NCBI GenBank assembly: GCA_022818135.1
Contig: JAFMSR010000003.1
Location: 16,848,351 to 16,912,350, forward strand
Source of the DNA: Saxidomus purpurata
Lineage: Eukaryota > Mollusca > Bivalvia > Venerida > Veneridae
Direction: 5' to 3'
Length of the DNA stretch: 64,000 nucleotides
Below are positions 1 to 11,640 of the stretch, piece after piece (position 1 is the first letter of the stretch; every line of letters begins with the position of its first letter). A model generated the notes under the pieces. It searched no databases. It was given only the letters and a program-made list of their open reading frames with translations, and was not told the origin of the DNA. The position numbers and the translations under genes are program-made.

Positions 1-2061
1 AGTAACAAAAACGGTAGATTTTAGAAAATTGCAACCAACAAGCCAGAAAAGTAATTTTGTGATATACAAGTAAGTTACTCAGCCAATACAGGATTCTTTA
101 ATAAGTCTTGCATCTTTTACTATTTAAGCATAGATCTATTTTAACTATATAACAACGCAAATTTCTTGTATACCATGGTCATCATAGAAATATTTAGACT
201 TTTGCCATTACACTTATAAAGTTCCAGTCTTTGAGTTTACTGATACAGTCAAATGCATTTACTGATAGGATAATGATAGAACCATGTTCTTCACTCTAAA
301 ACAATGTTGACATATGCCTTCCTTTCGTATTTAAGTCGTTTCTTTATGAAAATAGTTGAAAGAAATCCTTTCTAATTCTTTGCAATATCATTGATAAAGA
401 TACTGCGCTATATTTCTAACATGTTCTTTTCGATTTAATAAGCAAATTTAGTAATGTGTTTGGTACAAATAAAGGTCATTTTCGTCAGTAAGAAATTTTT
501 CTTAGTAAAATTAGAGCTACCTCTTATTGTTTTCCTAGGACTTTATTGTCAATTCATTTAAACAGATATTTGGCACCAATGCAGTTTTATATGCTATATC
601 TTCCCATTCCGAAAGTGACAGTTTTACTGATGAACAGAAACACAATTTTAACGTCGCTATTGCAGCCATATAATGCTGGAGCGGGAAGTGTCTAAATAAT
701 CTCTTGAGTTGCTTATGTGAAAAGGTGCTGTAACCAGTGAGTATGGACATCAAATTTAGCGCGCTTGATTACGCTCATTAATTTTGACGTCATATCCGTT
801 TCCGGTAGTAAACGGTTTGTAAAAATAAATAGCAGCAAATTTGAATATCCGAAGAAAATGACGTCAACATATCCGCATGGAAGTCGCGCAGTAATTAAGT
901 ATTGTTGTTAATTGGTGAAGACGCCTCACCAAACATCGGAATTAATTAGCAGATTGTCTATGAAGTCAACTGTATCAGGTGACAAAAGCGTTTTAGTGAA
1001 GGACGGACTTCGTTCTAAGATAATGAAAGAATAATTACATTTTGACGTCATTGGTGCAGTTCATGGCGTTGCAACTTCGCTCTGACCATCCCCGCCTCAG
1101 CATTGTACACCTTGCATAGATGTGAATATTTTTGAATATCATATTTGCTTTTATAATAGTTCTTGGTAATCTTGTGCTACATTTCTAGGGATGTTCTTTA
1201 TTGTATTCCTAACGATCTTTGGGTTAGAGCAAAAGTCTCAATACTTTTGGAGTGCTCTCGTGCATATTACAACGACTGGAATTTAAAAGTATTGTATGCC
1301 ACAAGCAAATTATTGCTGCTATGTTATTTTGTTTTTTGAAATGTAAAAAAAATCTGTAAATCAATAATCATTCGTGTTCAACTTATTATAGTTTCCGCGA
1401 AAAGGACCACAGAGTTTCGCGAATGAATTGGTGAAAGATTCGTTTGCATACCAGGAACTTGTCCATATTTCGCTGACATAAAGCTAGCTACATGTGACAA
1501 ATAATTCTAATTGTATTATTAATTCGCAGCTTTCTATAAGTTTCAGAGAATGAACGAAATGTTATCACTAAACTATTAAATTTAACTCGAAACAGTATTG
1601 TAGTGCCCAAACACAAGGTTGTATGAACATTTGCATGTTTATACATCACTGTATCCAGTCTAGGGTCTGAATGAACTTTAATTCAGTTTTAACATTATTT
1701 GCAAAAGTCATTCTTAATTAATTTTCTGCACAGTTAATTCATTTAAAATTTCTTTTTCAGTAATGATTACAGAAAACGTAAATTACACCGTTCACAATAT
1801 GTAAAAGTGATCACCTAATGCTAAAAAAGTTATATATTATATTTTTCTTTAAACATTGATGCTAAACACATTGAAACTCTATCCCTTCTTCGGACCGATT
1901 AATGTGTCAATTATTTGGTGATAATAAGGTCGAAGATGACCTTAAAACATGCGAAGACTTGGAGGGGGGTATAATTTTATTCACTTGGAATTTTTTCATG
2001 GGCCACACAATATACGCAAAAGGATTAATTACAAATTGCATCATATGTTCTGTTAATAAAA
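1..2061. other. AT-rich non-coding sequence, no gene seen
   Basis: No open frame of convincing coding character is seen. The longest frame is a 72-codon minus-strand frame near 535-753 that lacks any recognisable motif. The only structured signal is the CRE palindrome cluster listed separately at 785-1050. Confidence 0.6.
785..1050. promoter_or_regulatory. Cluster of three perfect TGACGTCA (CRE/ATF) palindromes
   Basis: Perfect 8 bp TGACGTCA palindromes lie at 785-792, 859-866 and 1043-1050. The first two are followed by ATATCCG (after 0-3 extra bases), so that pair may be an old local duplication. TGACGTCA is the full consensus for CREB/ATF-type bZIP factors. Three in 266 bp of AT-rich DNA is more than expected by chance. 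No transcript start is recognisable nearby, so a regulatory role is inferred; a repeat origin is equally possible. Confidence 0.3.
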
Positions 2062-2175
2062 CTAACAATACTCGTTGATGGTTCTCCGATCCCTATCTTA
2101 CCATTGACGGGGAAAATAAACGGCGTTACCCGAGAGGGGCCTGAAAAAAAAAAAAAAAAAAACTTACAATACTCG
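2062..2175 (+). mobile_element. Short retroposed insert with poly(A) tail and target-site duplication
   Basis: The insert (2075-2162) ends in 19 A residues (2144-2162). It is flanked by a 13 bp direct repeat with one mismatch: CTAACAATACTCG at 2062-2074 and CTTACAATACTCG at 2163-2175. Poly(A) directly followed by a target-site duplication is the signature of LINE-mediated retroposition. The body is only about 69 bp, GC-richer than its surroundings, and I do not recognise its source RNA; it may be a 5'-truncated SINE or mRNA 3' end. Confidence 0.7.
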
Positions 2176-2249
2176 GCATACGATTCCCAATTAGCGCAGC
2201 TTTTACGAGTAATTAGTTCCGGTTAAAACTCTTAGATCGTCTGCTGAAG

Positions 2250-3120
2250 CGAGTGTAGAGTTATCAGCAACCATGGGTGCTTGATTATGTTAAAAGGTAC
2301 CCTGTTGTGAACATTAATTATGTTTGCACGACTTTCGTTTTCAAACGATATTGCATAATTAATACTTTCGATAAGATAAAGTCTCACGTCCTTTTTGCAA
2401 TTCAGTGTTTATTTCTATAATATATATCTTAAAACAGTTTCAAACAACAACTACTTCATAATTTACAATTGAGTATATCATAAAACAAATGAATACAATG
2501 TTAATAGTTACTTTCCAGAAATAATTGAAACAATAATTCATTTGAAACACTAAAATGACTGAAATTTTCATTTTTTATGTGTGAATACAATGTACGTAAC
2601 AATAAACCCAAACATAAATACGAAAAACTTCACACATAACATTATAATTATTCCAAATGCACATTCAAATCATAATCGTATTACATAAGATAGAAATTAA
2701 ACAGGGCTGAATGTGTAAAAAGGTCCCATTTTCAAACAAGATTTTTTTTCTAAAGAAATGTCTTTCAGACTTGATGAATGTACTATTCTTTGCACTTATC
2801 AGCGGAGGATAACATTTGAAATAATTATAGAATTCCCATCCTTAACGTTGTCTGGTCTATTTTAGGTAGTTTTATCGTGCCAAAAATGATATAATCTGTG
2901 GTGGAGTTGGGTAAAGTATGAAGAAATATATTCGTTTTGATGCAACATAAGTTAAATGTTAAGTAATTGATAATATTACTTTGGCCAGCTGCAAGAAGTC
3001 GTCTTTTGGGGATATTGTCGTAGTTTGTTACTGACATTTCAGCAATTACTAGACAATTGTTATGACATGCCTATATTTGTCAAGCAGTAAGATTTGATAA
3101 AACTGTGAATAAAAGCTCAA
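2250..3120. repeat. Old direct duplication, copy 1 (mate near 10.72-11.64 kb)
   Basis: Collinear stretches are shared with 10720-11640: the TATTGCATA / TTCGATAA region, the AATGACTGAAA word, the GTCTGGTCTATTTTAG word, and the GTCGTAGTTTGTTAC / ACATTT / TTAGACAATTGT / ATGGCATGCCT-like region. Divergence is high and indels are many. A short minus-strand frame covers 2825-3037, but the aligned frame in the other copy stops after about ten codons, so the shared segment is unlikely to be coding. Confidence 0.6.
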
Positions 3121-4023
3121 AATAAAGTCGGAGTGTCAGATGTGTATATAATCATATATCTAATGGTGAATAAAACTCCTAATTTGTTATGTCTGTAAAT
3201 ACATTACAAATGTTTGCCTTAGGAACAAGTTGTATATTTTTACTTATGTTGTAATCATTTACTTGCAACATATCAGACGTCGAAGTAGACTGTCTCTGCG
3301 TCAAGTTAATCATACAGTTTAACTTTTAGTTTGAAAAATATATTTCTTTTTTATTCTTTTCCTAGAGATACTGTTGTGATTTTGCTAAAGTTTGAAAAGT
3401 GAGTCAAAATTATCACTACAATCTACTATTATTTAAGTATGATATATGAAAAAAAAACAACAATTTTTTACTTTTTCCCTAATATGCCAAACCTGGCATA
3501 CCATGGTGAAATATGAATCGAACATCGTAAGTTTGACATAAACGAGGTTATAAGACAAGGTTTTGGAACACTGCTTTCATCAAAATGTACAATATCATAG
3601 CATTACAATGATCAGTTAATACACTTCTTGGATTATAACTACATTCTTAATACTGATTTTTGATTGTTGCGTTTGTATTTATACAACGGTTCGAGGCAGT
3701 TTTTACCTCTTTCAGAGAAAAAAGGGTAAAAGGTAAATATTTCAAATCTTACTTGATACGAGACCTTTTCAAATTGCTGCTATTGCCTTATCTTCATTAT
3801 TTGGCACATTTATGCTGTTAAGCACTGTCGGTATGTCTATTCTTCTCAAATAGTGCCAAAAACAGACGCCTTAGGTTTGTACAAGCTAACAAATACTTTA
3901 GTGTAAAAGATTAAGGAAAACTTATTGTAGTTAATGACACTGGATATACACTTGTAAATTCAACTACACGAGGCTTCTTAATGTGTATAAATTTATAATG
4001 TTAGGAAACACGGCTATTATTTA
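3121..4023. other. AT-rich non-coding sequence, nothing recognised
   Basis: No open frame over 60 codons, no tandem array and no clear inverted repeat are seen. Confidence 0.5.
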
Positions 4024-4175
4024 GAAATAATCTATGGCTTGGCGTGCTTTATCGATATAGAAGCATTTCACGTCGGTAACGCTCCTGCTTCGCCCACGTG
4101 AGTTATTCCGCCCGGTATATTACTCCCGGGGTATGCTTCAATTTCGATAAAGCACTCCAAGCCTTAGATTATTTC
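4024..4175. mobile_element. Foldback/MITE-like element with 43 bp inverted arms
   Basis: The left arm (4024-4066) and right arm (4133-4175) are reverse complements over 43 bp with about four mismatches, including the shared core GTGCTTTATCGA. The 66 bp loop is GC-richer than the flanks (CGCCCACGTGAG, CCGCCCGGTA). It contains no coding sequence. The shape fits a non-autonomous TIR element or a structured RNA. No target duplication was clear. Confidence 0.65.
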
Positions 4176-7100
4176 GATTCTTATAAGCCGAATTCATGAA
4201 ACGGACGGACATTTTTCGAGTCGACGGTAATGTCATAGAACTGTTGGAACCCACTCCTTTATTTCGGACCCATTCAAAATACAAAGCTATATTATACGTG
4301 ACTGTTTCAGTTTAATCATTTACTGCATAAAATATATGAAGTACGTGACTGTTGCATTATGCAGAAGATGTCTGACTCAGAACAAATCGAAGCAGACAAT
4401 CGATTTAAATTCGTACCGCTAAACTAAAACTGTACTACAACGTTTTCACGTGGATTAATGACGTCTGTAGGATGGCGGTTACGTTTTTATTATCTGTTTT
4501 GTATCTCCGAATCAAAACGAATCAAAACGTTGCATGACGGCTTACTCTGAATTTTCTTGGCCTTTTTAAAGGAAAACATGGTGAAGGGTATTCTACTGCT
4601 TAACTGTCGCAGTCAACAATTATTTTTTTTTTTAATTTCTAAATCACATCTATTTTATGCGACTGGTGTATTTGTACAGATATTACTTCTATTTCTATGT
4701 CTTAATTTCTGCGTGGTAGTAAATTAGAAAAGTCGGAAGGAGCTACTTCCATGTCTGAAACTCCGCCTACTTTTCCGAGTGCTTCAATCATATTAAAACA
4801 CTCGATTAGAATAAAAGATGCTGCATACAATTAACGCAAATTAAGATCTTCTTTTTATTCTTCCATGTGTTCAGAAACCGTCAATAGCTCTCGACAGAAT
4901 CTCTATGACGAAGAACCAGGCCTTCCATATTTTATTCACACACAAAAATGAAGTAATAGTTCTTTTATCATTTAGAAATCTTGCAATAAATACAGTCAAA
5001 TGAAACTATAAAATTATTAAAATAATTAAAAACATAAATAAATGATGTATACTAATAAAAGCAAATGATATAAAAGAAAGAATAATACATTAAATTTGTG
5101 ATATAATTCTGAGAGTAGTTAATAACTATAAAGAAAAGTATAATTACAAACTGAAATTCCGTCACAGAAACAGGACAAATTGTATTAAATAGAACGAGTA
5201 CTGAATTAAGTGAGCAGATAGCTACAATTTGTTTTTTAGAAAATTGTCTGTCTGTGTTTACTGAAAACCATCGGGAAAACCATACTAAATTCTTGTTTCT
5301 TTGTTCAGTTAATTGAATCCTAGATTTGATGTTTTACTTTCTTCTGCGCTGTTTCGAAAGTTACATTTGGCAAAGCGTGTATGATAACTTTATCTTTGTG
5401 ATGAGTACAGTTTGGAATGTCTATGAAAAAATGATATATTTTGATGCATTTGCATTTTCTTGTCAAACAAGTTATTCCAAAAAGCTATCGAAAGATCAGA
5501 ACTGATGATAAGTGTTTTTCCACGTCTTGAAATGATCGAGAACGATGGAATGTTGTGGATCTTTTGGTGCAAAATAATTTTGCAAAACAAATTGTACAAA
5601 ATAATCGTTTTAATTTACAATAACGTCCCATAATAATCATTATCTAAAATCATTCTTGTCTATATATTTTTGTTATTTGAACTTCCTTTAGCATTTTATG
5701 CATTTTTCGATCTTTCTTCTGAATCAGCAGTCTCAACTGTGGCTTTTCAATTTTCAACACACTGATATACATCATGATAAGGTGTATTAAATCTTAAACA
5801 ATGACATGTCATACATAGACAACTATGTTGAAAATGAAAAAAAAAAAACCAAACAAACCCAAAAAACAACAAAACGGGATAAGAGCGATAACTTTCCGTT
5901 CTCCTCGGAAGTTACTATTGAGTCCCAATAAGCCAAACGTGCAGACGCAACTTCCTGACATGTGTTGATCTATTATAGCTTTACTAAAAGGTACAAACAC
6001 TCAAAGGTTAGTGTTATTCAGACATCATTATTACACCATTCATTAGATTATAATACCGTTTGAAAGGTGTTCACAAAACTTGGGATAAGGGTCAAAGGTC
6101 ATTCAGAAGGTGTACAGAACCCATCTTGCAACGTCACCAATTGAATGTCAAGTCACAATGAGACAACGAACGTTCATACGGGTATTTCAATCACATTCAT
6201 TCTAGTTTTAATTGTGTTTACAACCTTGGTATTTCACCAGGTGGTTCAAATCTATGATTAAAGTATGAAATTTAATGACAAAAAGCAATGCGACCTGTGC
6301 AATATTATTTATCATTGTAAAAATGTGATATTACAAAGTGTGACGTTTTGAACGCAAAAGCTAGTCTATATTGTACATTGATTATTTATATTTTCTATGA
6401 TATTTAAAGACTAAAATGGTCCAAATATTTTTCTTTGATATCATACAGTGTAAAAATATTGGAATCTTTTTAGATTTGTTGGCGTCCTTTTTTGTGTGAG
6501 GTTCAGGTTGTTCATTTCTTCAGTTCTTCCTGCATTGTGTTGCAATTGTTTTCACTTATGTCTCGATGAAATCAAAACCTTTCAAGTACAAATTGAACAA
6601 TCAATTTCGATTATTACTCGTTGTTCTTAATGTTTCTGTTAAGTAAGAACTCATACCCTCATTATGCGATTAATCTTTCAAACACCTAAACATTTTATTC
6701 TTAATGCTACTTTGCAATAACATATAGATAAAGCTATTATTTCAAGAGTCCACAGATTATCAAATGATGTTTTAATGACTGTGTGATAAACACCACTTGT
6801 AAATTACCCTAAAAACATTTAAGACTTAGAAAAATTCAGACTTGAAAAAGATAATGCCATTTCTATCTCCTGATAACATGACCTTAGTTAATAATTAAAT
6901 CAAAATGCAAAACTTTTGTTTTTGAGAACGTACGTTTTTACATAAGAATCAGATCAAAGAAATTATTTCCAATTTGTTAACGAGAAGTACATTGGGAAGT
7001 TGATAAAGGAAATATAGCACTGTATGATTCAGAACTTGAATCGTATGTCATTGAAAATAGCCCTTACCAAACTGGCGACAAATTTCTCGAAGATTTGATG

Positions 7101-7446
7101 GTTTGTATCATGGCTGTTGCATATTTGTACAGGAAAACACTGTACTGTATTACTAATAATGAGGCGGAGCTTAGACTGTGCTCTATCTGTAATAGAGAAC
7201 ATAATCTATCTGAAAAGAGAACACTTTTCAGATTGTTTTTATTGCCTAGATATAACTGCATTTTGGTTTACAAGAATAATTTGGAAAAGTCTCAATCGGC
7301 CGGCCAAAAACAAATAAAAAATAAATACACTTGCTCCGGTATATAATTTTGAAGGCAACAGCACACTTAAAAAAGCAAACAAGTAGATCTACATGTATTG
7401 ATTTTCTTTCAGTAAAAAAGATTGAGGTCGCTTCCAAACAATTTTG
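4176..7446. other. AT-rich non-coding sequence
   Basis: Several 60-83 codon frames occur on both strands near 5390-5600, 5809-6000 and 7064-7437. They overlap each other, have AT-driven composition and lack domains, so no gene is called. Around 5140-5230 there is a diverged match (AAATTCCGTCACAGAAACAGG) to segments near 12720 and 16100. Confidence 0.45.
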
Positions 7447-7614
7447 TTACGTCACACGATATTACGTCACACGATATTGTAGGGCGTGAGAACTGTCAAT
7501 TAATGTGCCATGATACAGATCAGATAGAGTAATTGTTGGCTCGAAAAATTACGTCATTTCTCGGAATAGCGTCCTCGAAATAGCATCATTATTTTCGCCA
7601 ACAGTACTCTATCT
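7447..7614. repeat. Tandem 15-mer plus imperfect inverted repeat
   Basis: TTACGTCACACGATA occurs twice in tandem (7447-7461 and 7462-7476). Just downstream, 7522-7540 (AGATAGAGTAATTGTTGGC) is the imperfect reverse complement of 7597-7614. The enclosed 56 bp is rich in TCGAAA / CGGAATAGC words. This is probably a decayed foldback element adjoining the one at 7673-7845. Confidence 0.5.
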
Positions 7615-7672
7615 AATACATAAACCATTACTGTTGGGTATTTGTTGCGTGACGAAACGTGTGCGATTTTTA

Positions 7673-7845
7673 GTGTTTGCCCTACATTTCTGTCCAATGA
7701 AAATATCTAAAAATTTAAAATGTTCCCTGTCTATTTGCCATAAACCTCTGACAGATTGTTCTATGTATCACTCTATCTTGATAGAGCGCGTTTGTGCGTG
7801 ACGTCATAAAATGTAGTAAATAAAGACTAAATGTAGGGCAAACAC
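7673..7845. mobile_element. Small MITE flanked by TA, 17 bp perfect TIRs
   Basis: The sequence at 7671-7689 is the exact reverse complement of 7829-7847. If the outer TA (7671-7672 and 7846-7847) is the target duplication, the element is 173 bp with 17 bp perfect TIRs (GTGTTTGCCCTACATTT). TA duplication is typical of Tc1/mariner-derived MITEs. An internal palindrome CTCTATCTTGATAGAG lies near 7771-7786. There is no coding capacity. Confidence 0.6.
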
Positions 7846-7847
7846 TA

Positions 7848-8410
7848 AGTCAGTTAGAGGCTAAAATAGAGAAATTATACAACAAGAAACCCAGCCGGCC
7901 GCTCAGCGCTACCCTCCTTTTGGTTTCTATATTGCAAAATTCCATAGCTAAATTATAAAGGACATATTTATTTGTGAATTTGAATTTGAGATAGGAGGAT
8001 TATCTAATCATAGATGCCCTTCCAATAAATCTTTTGAGAAATGAAAATAAGCAAAGCAAAGAATTCGAATAAAATAGCGAAAATTAAATCATTTATTTAA
8101 TAAGATTTAAATTAAAACGGAAATAGAATGAAATTAATAATAATAAAAAAAAACAGAATAAAAGTCGCATTACTTCATTTTCCTTTGAATATTTCGACAC
8201 TGTATACATGTTTCCCTTTACAGATACTTGCCACAAAATTCTGTGCAGTTAAACCAATAATTTACAGCACATAAATTCTGATCTAGAGTTTTCTTTGAGA
8301 TTTAAAGGGTTTTGGTGTGGTTGCAATTAAATGTGTTTATTAAAATGCAGTCATTGTATGTAATGCCTTTTTGAATTTTAGCCATTTTCGAAAGCAGTAC
8401 ATGTAATATT
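7848..8410. other. AT-rich spacer, nothing recognised
   Basis: No gene-like frame or array is seen. The sequence leads directly into the 656 bp tandem duplication. Confidence 0.5.
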
Positions 8411-9721
8411 GTTCTTTTGCAACTCTGAAACAACCAAATGTCTGAGTATCTAAGTTCATTTTAAAAGTGCCAACGTAGTAAGCCTTAGCAAAAATCAAAG
8501 CGCTGTGAGCGCTGAAGGCCTGGAGGCTCTAAATTAACTCCCCTAAAAACAACTTTTGACCTTCGTGATTTGCGCTGAACCTTACCTAAAGCGCGGGTCG
8601 AAATGTGCAGAGGACGAAATTTAGTATATGACACAGAATGAATGATTCACAAATATATGGGTGGAAGGGAAGTTTGTTCTATTATGAAACGTACGTTAAA
8701 TGAAAAATAATCACATGGCCAACAATATCAAATGTTTGAGAGAACAATCAAAATAATTCGATCTGCGCTTTGTTCAACTTCAAGCGATATCTGATGATGT
8801 GGATCGGAAATTATTGTGCACCAAGGACAAGACCTTGAAACAGAAATAAACAAAGCAATACCAGCAATGAAATATAAGTACAGTACTGTACAATGTGTAT
8901 AACAGGGAAAACCAAAAATGATTCTTGGTTACCTTGTAGTTGTAATCGGTGAAACCATTCACTCGGCCTTGACATGCAGCGTTCTCGATGAATGGCGGGT
9001 GATTTTGATCACGTGAGTTCCTTCTCGGGAATGTACGTAAATTATATCTTTTTTTTAAAAGAAACTGTTCTTTTGTAACTCTGAAACAACCAAATGTCTG
9101 AGTATCTAAGTTCATTTTAAAAGTGCCAACGTAGTAAGCCTTAGCAAAAATCAAAGCGCTGTGAGCGCTGACGGCCTGGGGGCTCTAAATTAACTCCCCT
9201 AAAAACAACTTTTGACCTTCGTGATTTGCGCTGAACCTTACCTAAAGCGCGGGTCGAAATGTGCAGAGGACGAAATTTAGTATATGACACAGAATGAATG
9301 ATTCACAAATATATGGGTGGAAGGGAAGTTTGTTCTATTATGAAACGTACGTTAAATGAAAAATAATCACATGGCCAACAATATCAAATGTTTGAGAGAA
9401 CAATCAAAATAATTCGATCTGCGCTTTGTTCAACTTCAAGCGATATCTGATGATGTGGATCGGAAATTATTGTGCACCAAGGACAAGACCTTGAAACAGA
9501 AATATACAAAGCAATACCAGCAATGAAATATAAGTACAGTACTGTACAATGTGTATAACAGGGAAAACCAAAAATGATTCTTGGTTACCTTGTAGTTGTA
9601 ATCGGTGAAACCGTTCACTGGGCCTTGACATGCAGCGTCCTCGATAAATGGCGGGTGATTTTGATCACGTGAGTTCCTTTTCGGGAATGTACGTAAATTA
9701 TATCTTTTTTTAAAAGAAACT
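8411..9721. repeat. Recent tandem duplication of a 656 bp unit
   Basis: Unit 1 (8411-9066) and unit 2 (9067-9721) are nearly identical; I count roughly ten differences, including one A/T-run length change. Unit boundaries are defined by GTTCTTTTG at the start and TTTTAAAAGAAACT at the end. The minus strand of each unit carries a short open segment ending in a good donor-like AACTACAAG|GTAACC junction (listed separately). Confidence 0.9.
8930..9046 (-). other. Exon-like open segment in duplicated unit (copy 1)
   Basis: On the minus strand an open frame reads into a consensus donor-like junction, CTACAAG|GTAACC, near 8930. The peptide ends in GFTDYNYK. In unit 2 (about 9587-9702) the same frame is kept through the same junction. 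An A-run indel and an upstream stop shorten it, and the substitutions include amino-acid changes (R to P, N to D, R to K). No domain is recognised. It could be a duplicated internal exon or chance. Confidence 0.2.
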
Positions 9722-10719
9722 TATTTTTAGGTAAATATATATGTAATCGTTCGTAAATAAGGAAGTTGTCAATGAAATTACATCAGAAATTTGAAAATCA
9801 AACTATCGTGCTCCATACTTTTCCGTAAATTTCCGTAAATATCCGTACTTTTCCGTGATATGCGTATGATTATCTTCCGAGATCAGCTAACAGCGCAGTA
9901 ATTTCTAAAACAGAACAAATTGTGTAATGCAGCCGTAAGCTTTAGACCTTTCTGCAATATTTTGAAGTTGTATGTACTGTTTTTATTTGTAATATGTTCT
10001 TATCGTATGCGACATTCAAACAGAAGATTGATCTGGTCTGTCTTGCACTACTTTCCCATAGCGCATGTTTACAGTTGTTATTCGCATATAGCACAGTTAA
10101 ATTGTCTGCAGTGTTTGAAATGTGGTATGCTAACTTAGGCCTATGGGACTTTCAGTCCCCAGGCCAAAAATCAGTTCATATTTGGATTTTCAAATAATCG
10201 GCCACAAAAGGACGTCATATACAAGAACCGGTATAGATACATGTAACAAGTCCATACATTTATTTGACTAGTTGCCGATAATATAACTCGATAATAATGT
10301 AAACGAGTGGCCTGGTATACCTGTATTTAGGGTTGGATACATAAAATGTCTGAATGTTAAATATACAATGTAATATTTAGCATATTTCAAGATGATTAAC
10401 CAGTTAGGAAAAACTGTGGCACCAGTCGCTTTTAATTAATGCATTACATTAGCATAAAATTTTGTAAACGATAAAGAATTGGTATATCTAGTATAATACT
10501 AAATTAATGTAAAAGCAAATTACGAAGATAATGTTGAAGACATCGTACAACACTATTGAATTGTGTGTTTTAATTACTTAAATTTGACATGACAACATTC
10601 AATAGCGGTTATGTTAATCATAAACTAACAAAAGACACAACACATGGTACTCATTTTAATATCATTCTTAGTTGGAACGTTTGTAGAAACGTCCATTAAA
10701 ATCATCTAGAATATTTGAA
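9722..10719. other. Non-coding sequence with a stem-loop
   Basis: The word TTCCGTAAAT and relatives recur at 9821-9858. A stem-loop at 10138-10165 pairs GGCCTATGGGACT with AGTCCCCAGGCC across a 3 nt loop, with one bulge. The 60-72 codon plus-strand frames at 9920-10197 overlap each other in different frames and have no recognisable content. Confidence 0.4.
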
Positions 10720-11640
10720 AAGAATCGACGGACTCGCACAGCTAGCTACTGGTTAGGCTCTGACAAATAAGGGAACTATTATCAGCAACAATTGCTGCAA
10801 ACATTACTTTTGATTGCATGTCTTTCTTTCAAACTGATATTGCATAGTGAATAAATTCGATAAAATAAATTCTTATTTCCTATTTGTTACTTAATTATTG
10901 GTTCCAAACTCTGCTGTAATCGAAGAATGTTTAGAGAACAACTATTTAAGAATTTAAAGTATTCAGTTAAAAAAGACAATGCTATACCCTTACAGAAATT
11001 TCTTATTGTCCAAAGATAGAAATATTTGTTTAGATGTAGTTTATTTGTTATAGACAGAAAATATTTTATTTGCCTAAGGCTTTTATTTTTTTAAATTAAA
11101 ATTATGTTGAAACATAAAAAATGACTGAAAATTGCGAAGTCGTGTACATGTAAACATGTAACAATAGCAAACAAAGGGACAGAAAGGCACATACGAATAG
11201 CTTAAACCATTTTATGACATATCGAGTTCAAAATCATATGTTAGCACATTGTCAAGATAGAAATATGGTTTGAACTGTGAAAATGATTCATTTTCCATAG
11301 TTTTCTATTTAAGAGATTTGAATCAGATGACATGAGCACGACTAAATGCGAGTGGATTGTATAGTAATTTGTCTGGTCTATTTTAGATAACTTTCATGCG
11401 CCAAAGTGGAAGGGATGGGTGAACAAATATATACGTTTTGATGTTTCTGCTTAGTTATTATTAATATACGTCTGTCCAGACAGTAGAGCTCGTTTTTTAA
11501 AGGAAACAGTCGTAGTTTGTTACAGACATTTGAACTTTTATTAGACAATTGTGATGGCATGCCTGTCATTATCTATCAGCGGTGCCTGACAATATGACAC
11601 TAATATAGTAGGACTGTGAAACACAGTCTGAATCATACTG
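10720..11640. repeat. Old direct duplication, copy 2 (mate near 2.25-3.12 kb)
   Basis: This is the diverged paralogue of 2250-3120 in the same orientation; shared words are listed under that entry. The minus-strand frame at 11378-11569 is in a different frame from the one in copy 1. Confidence 0.6.
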
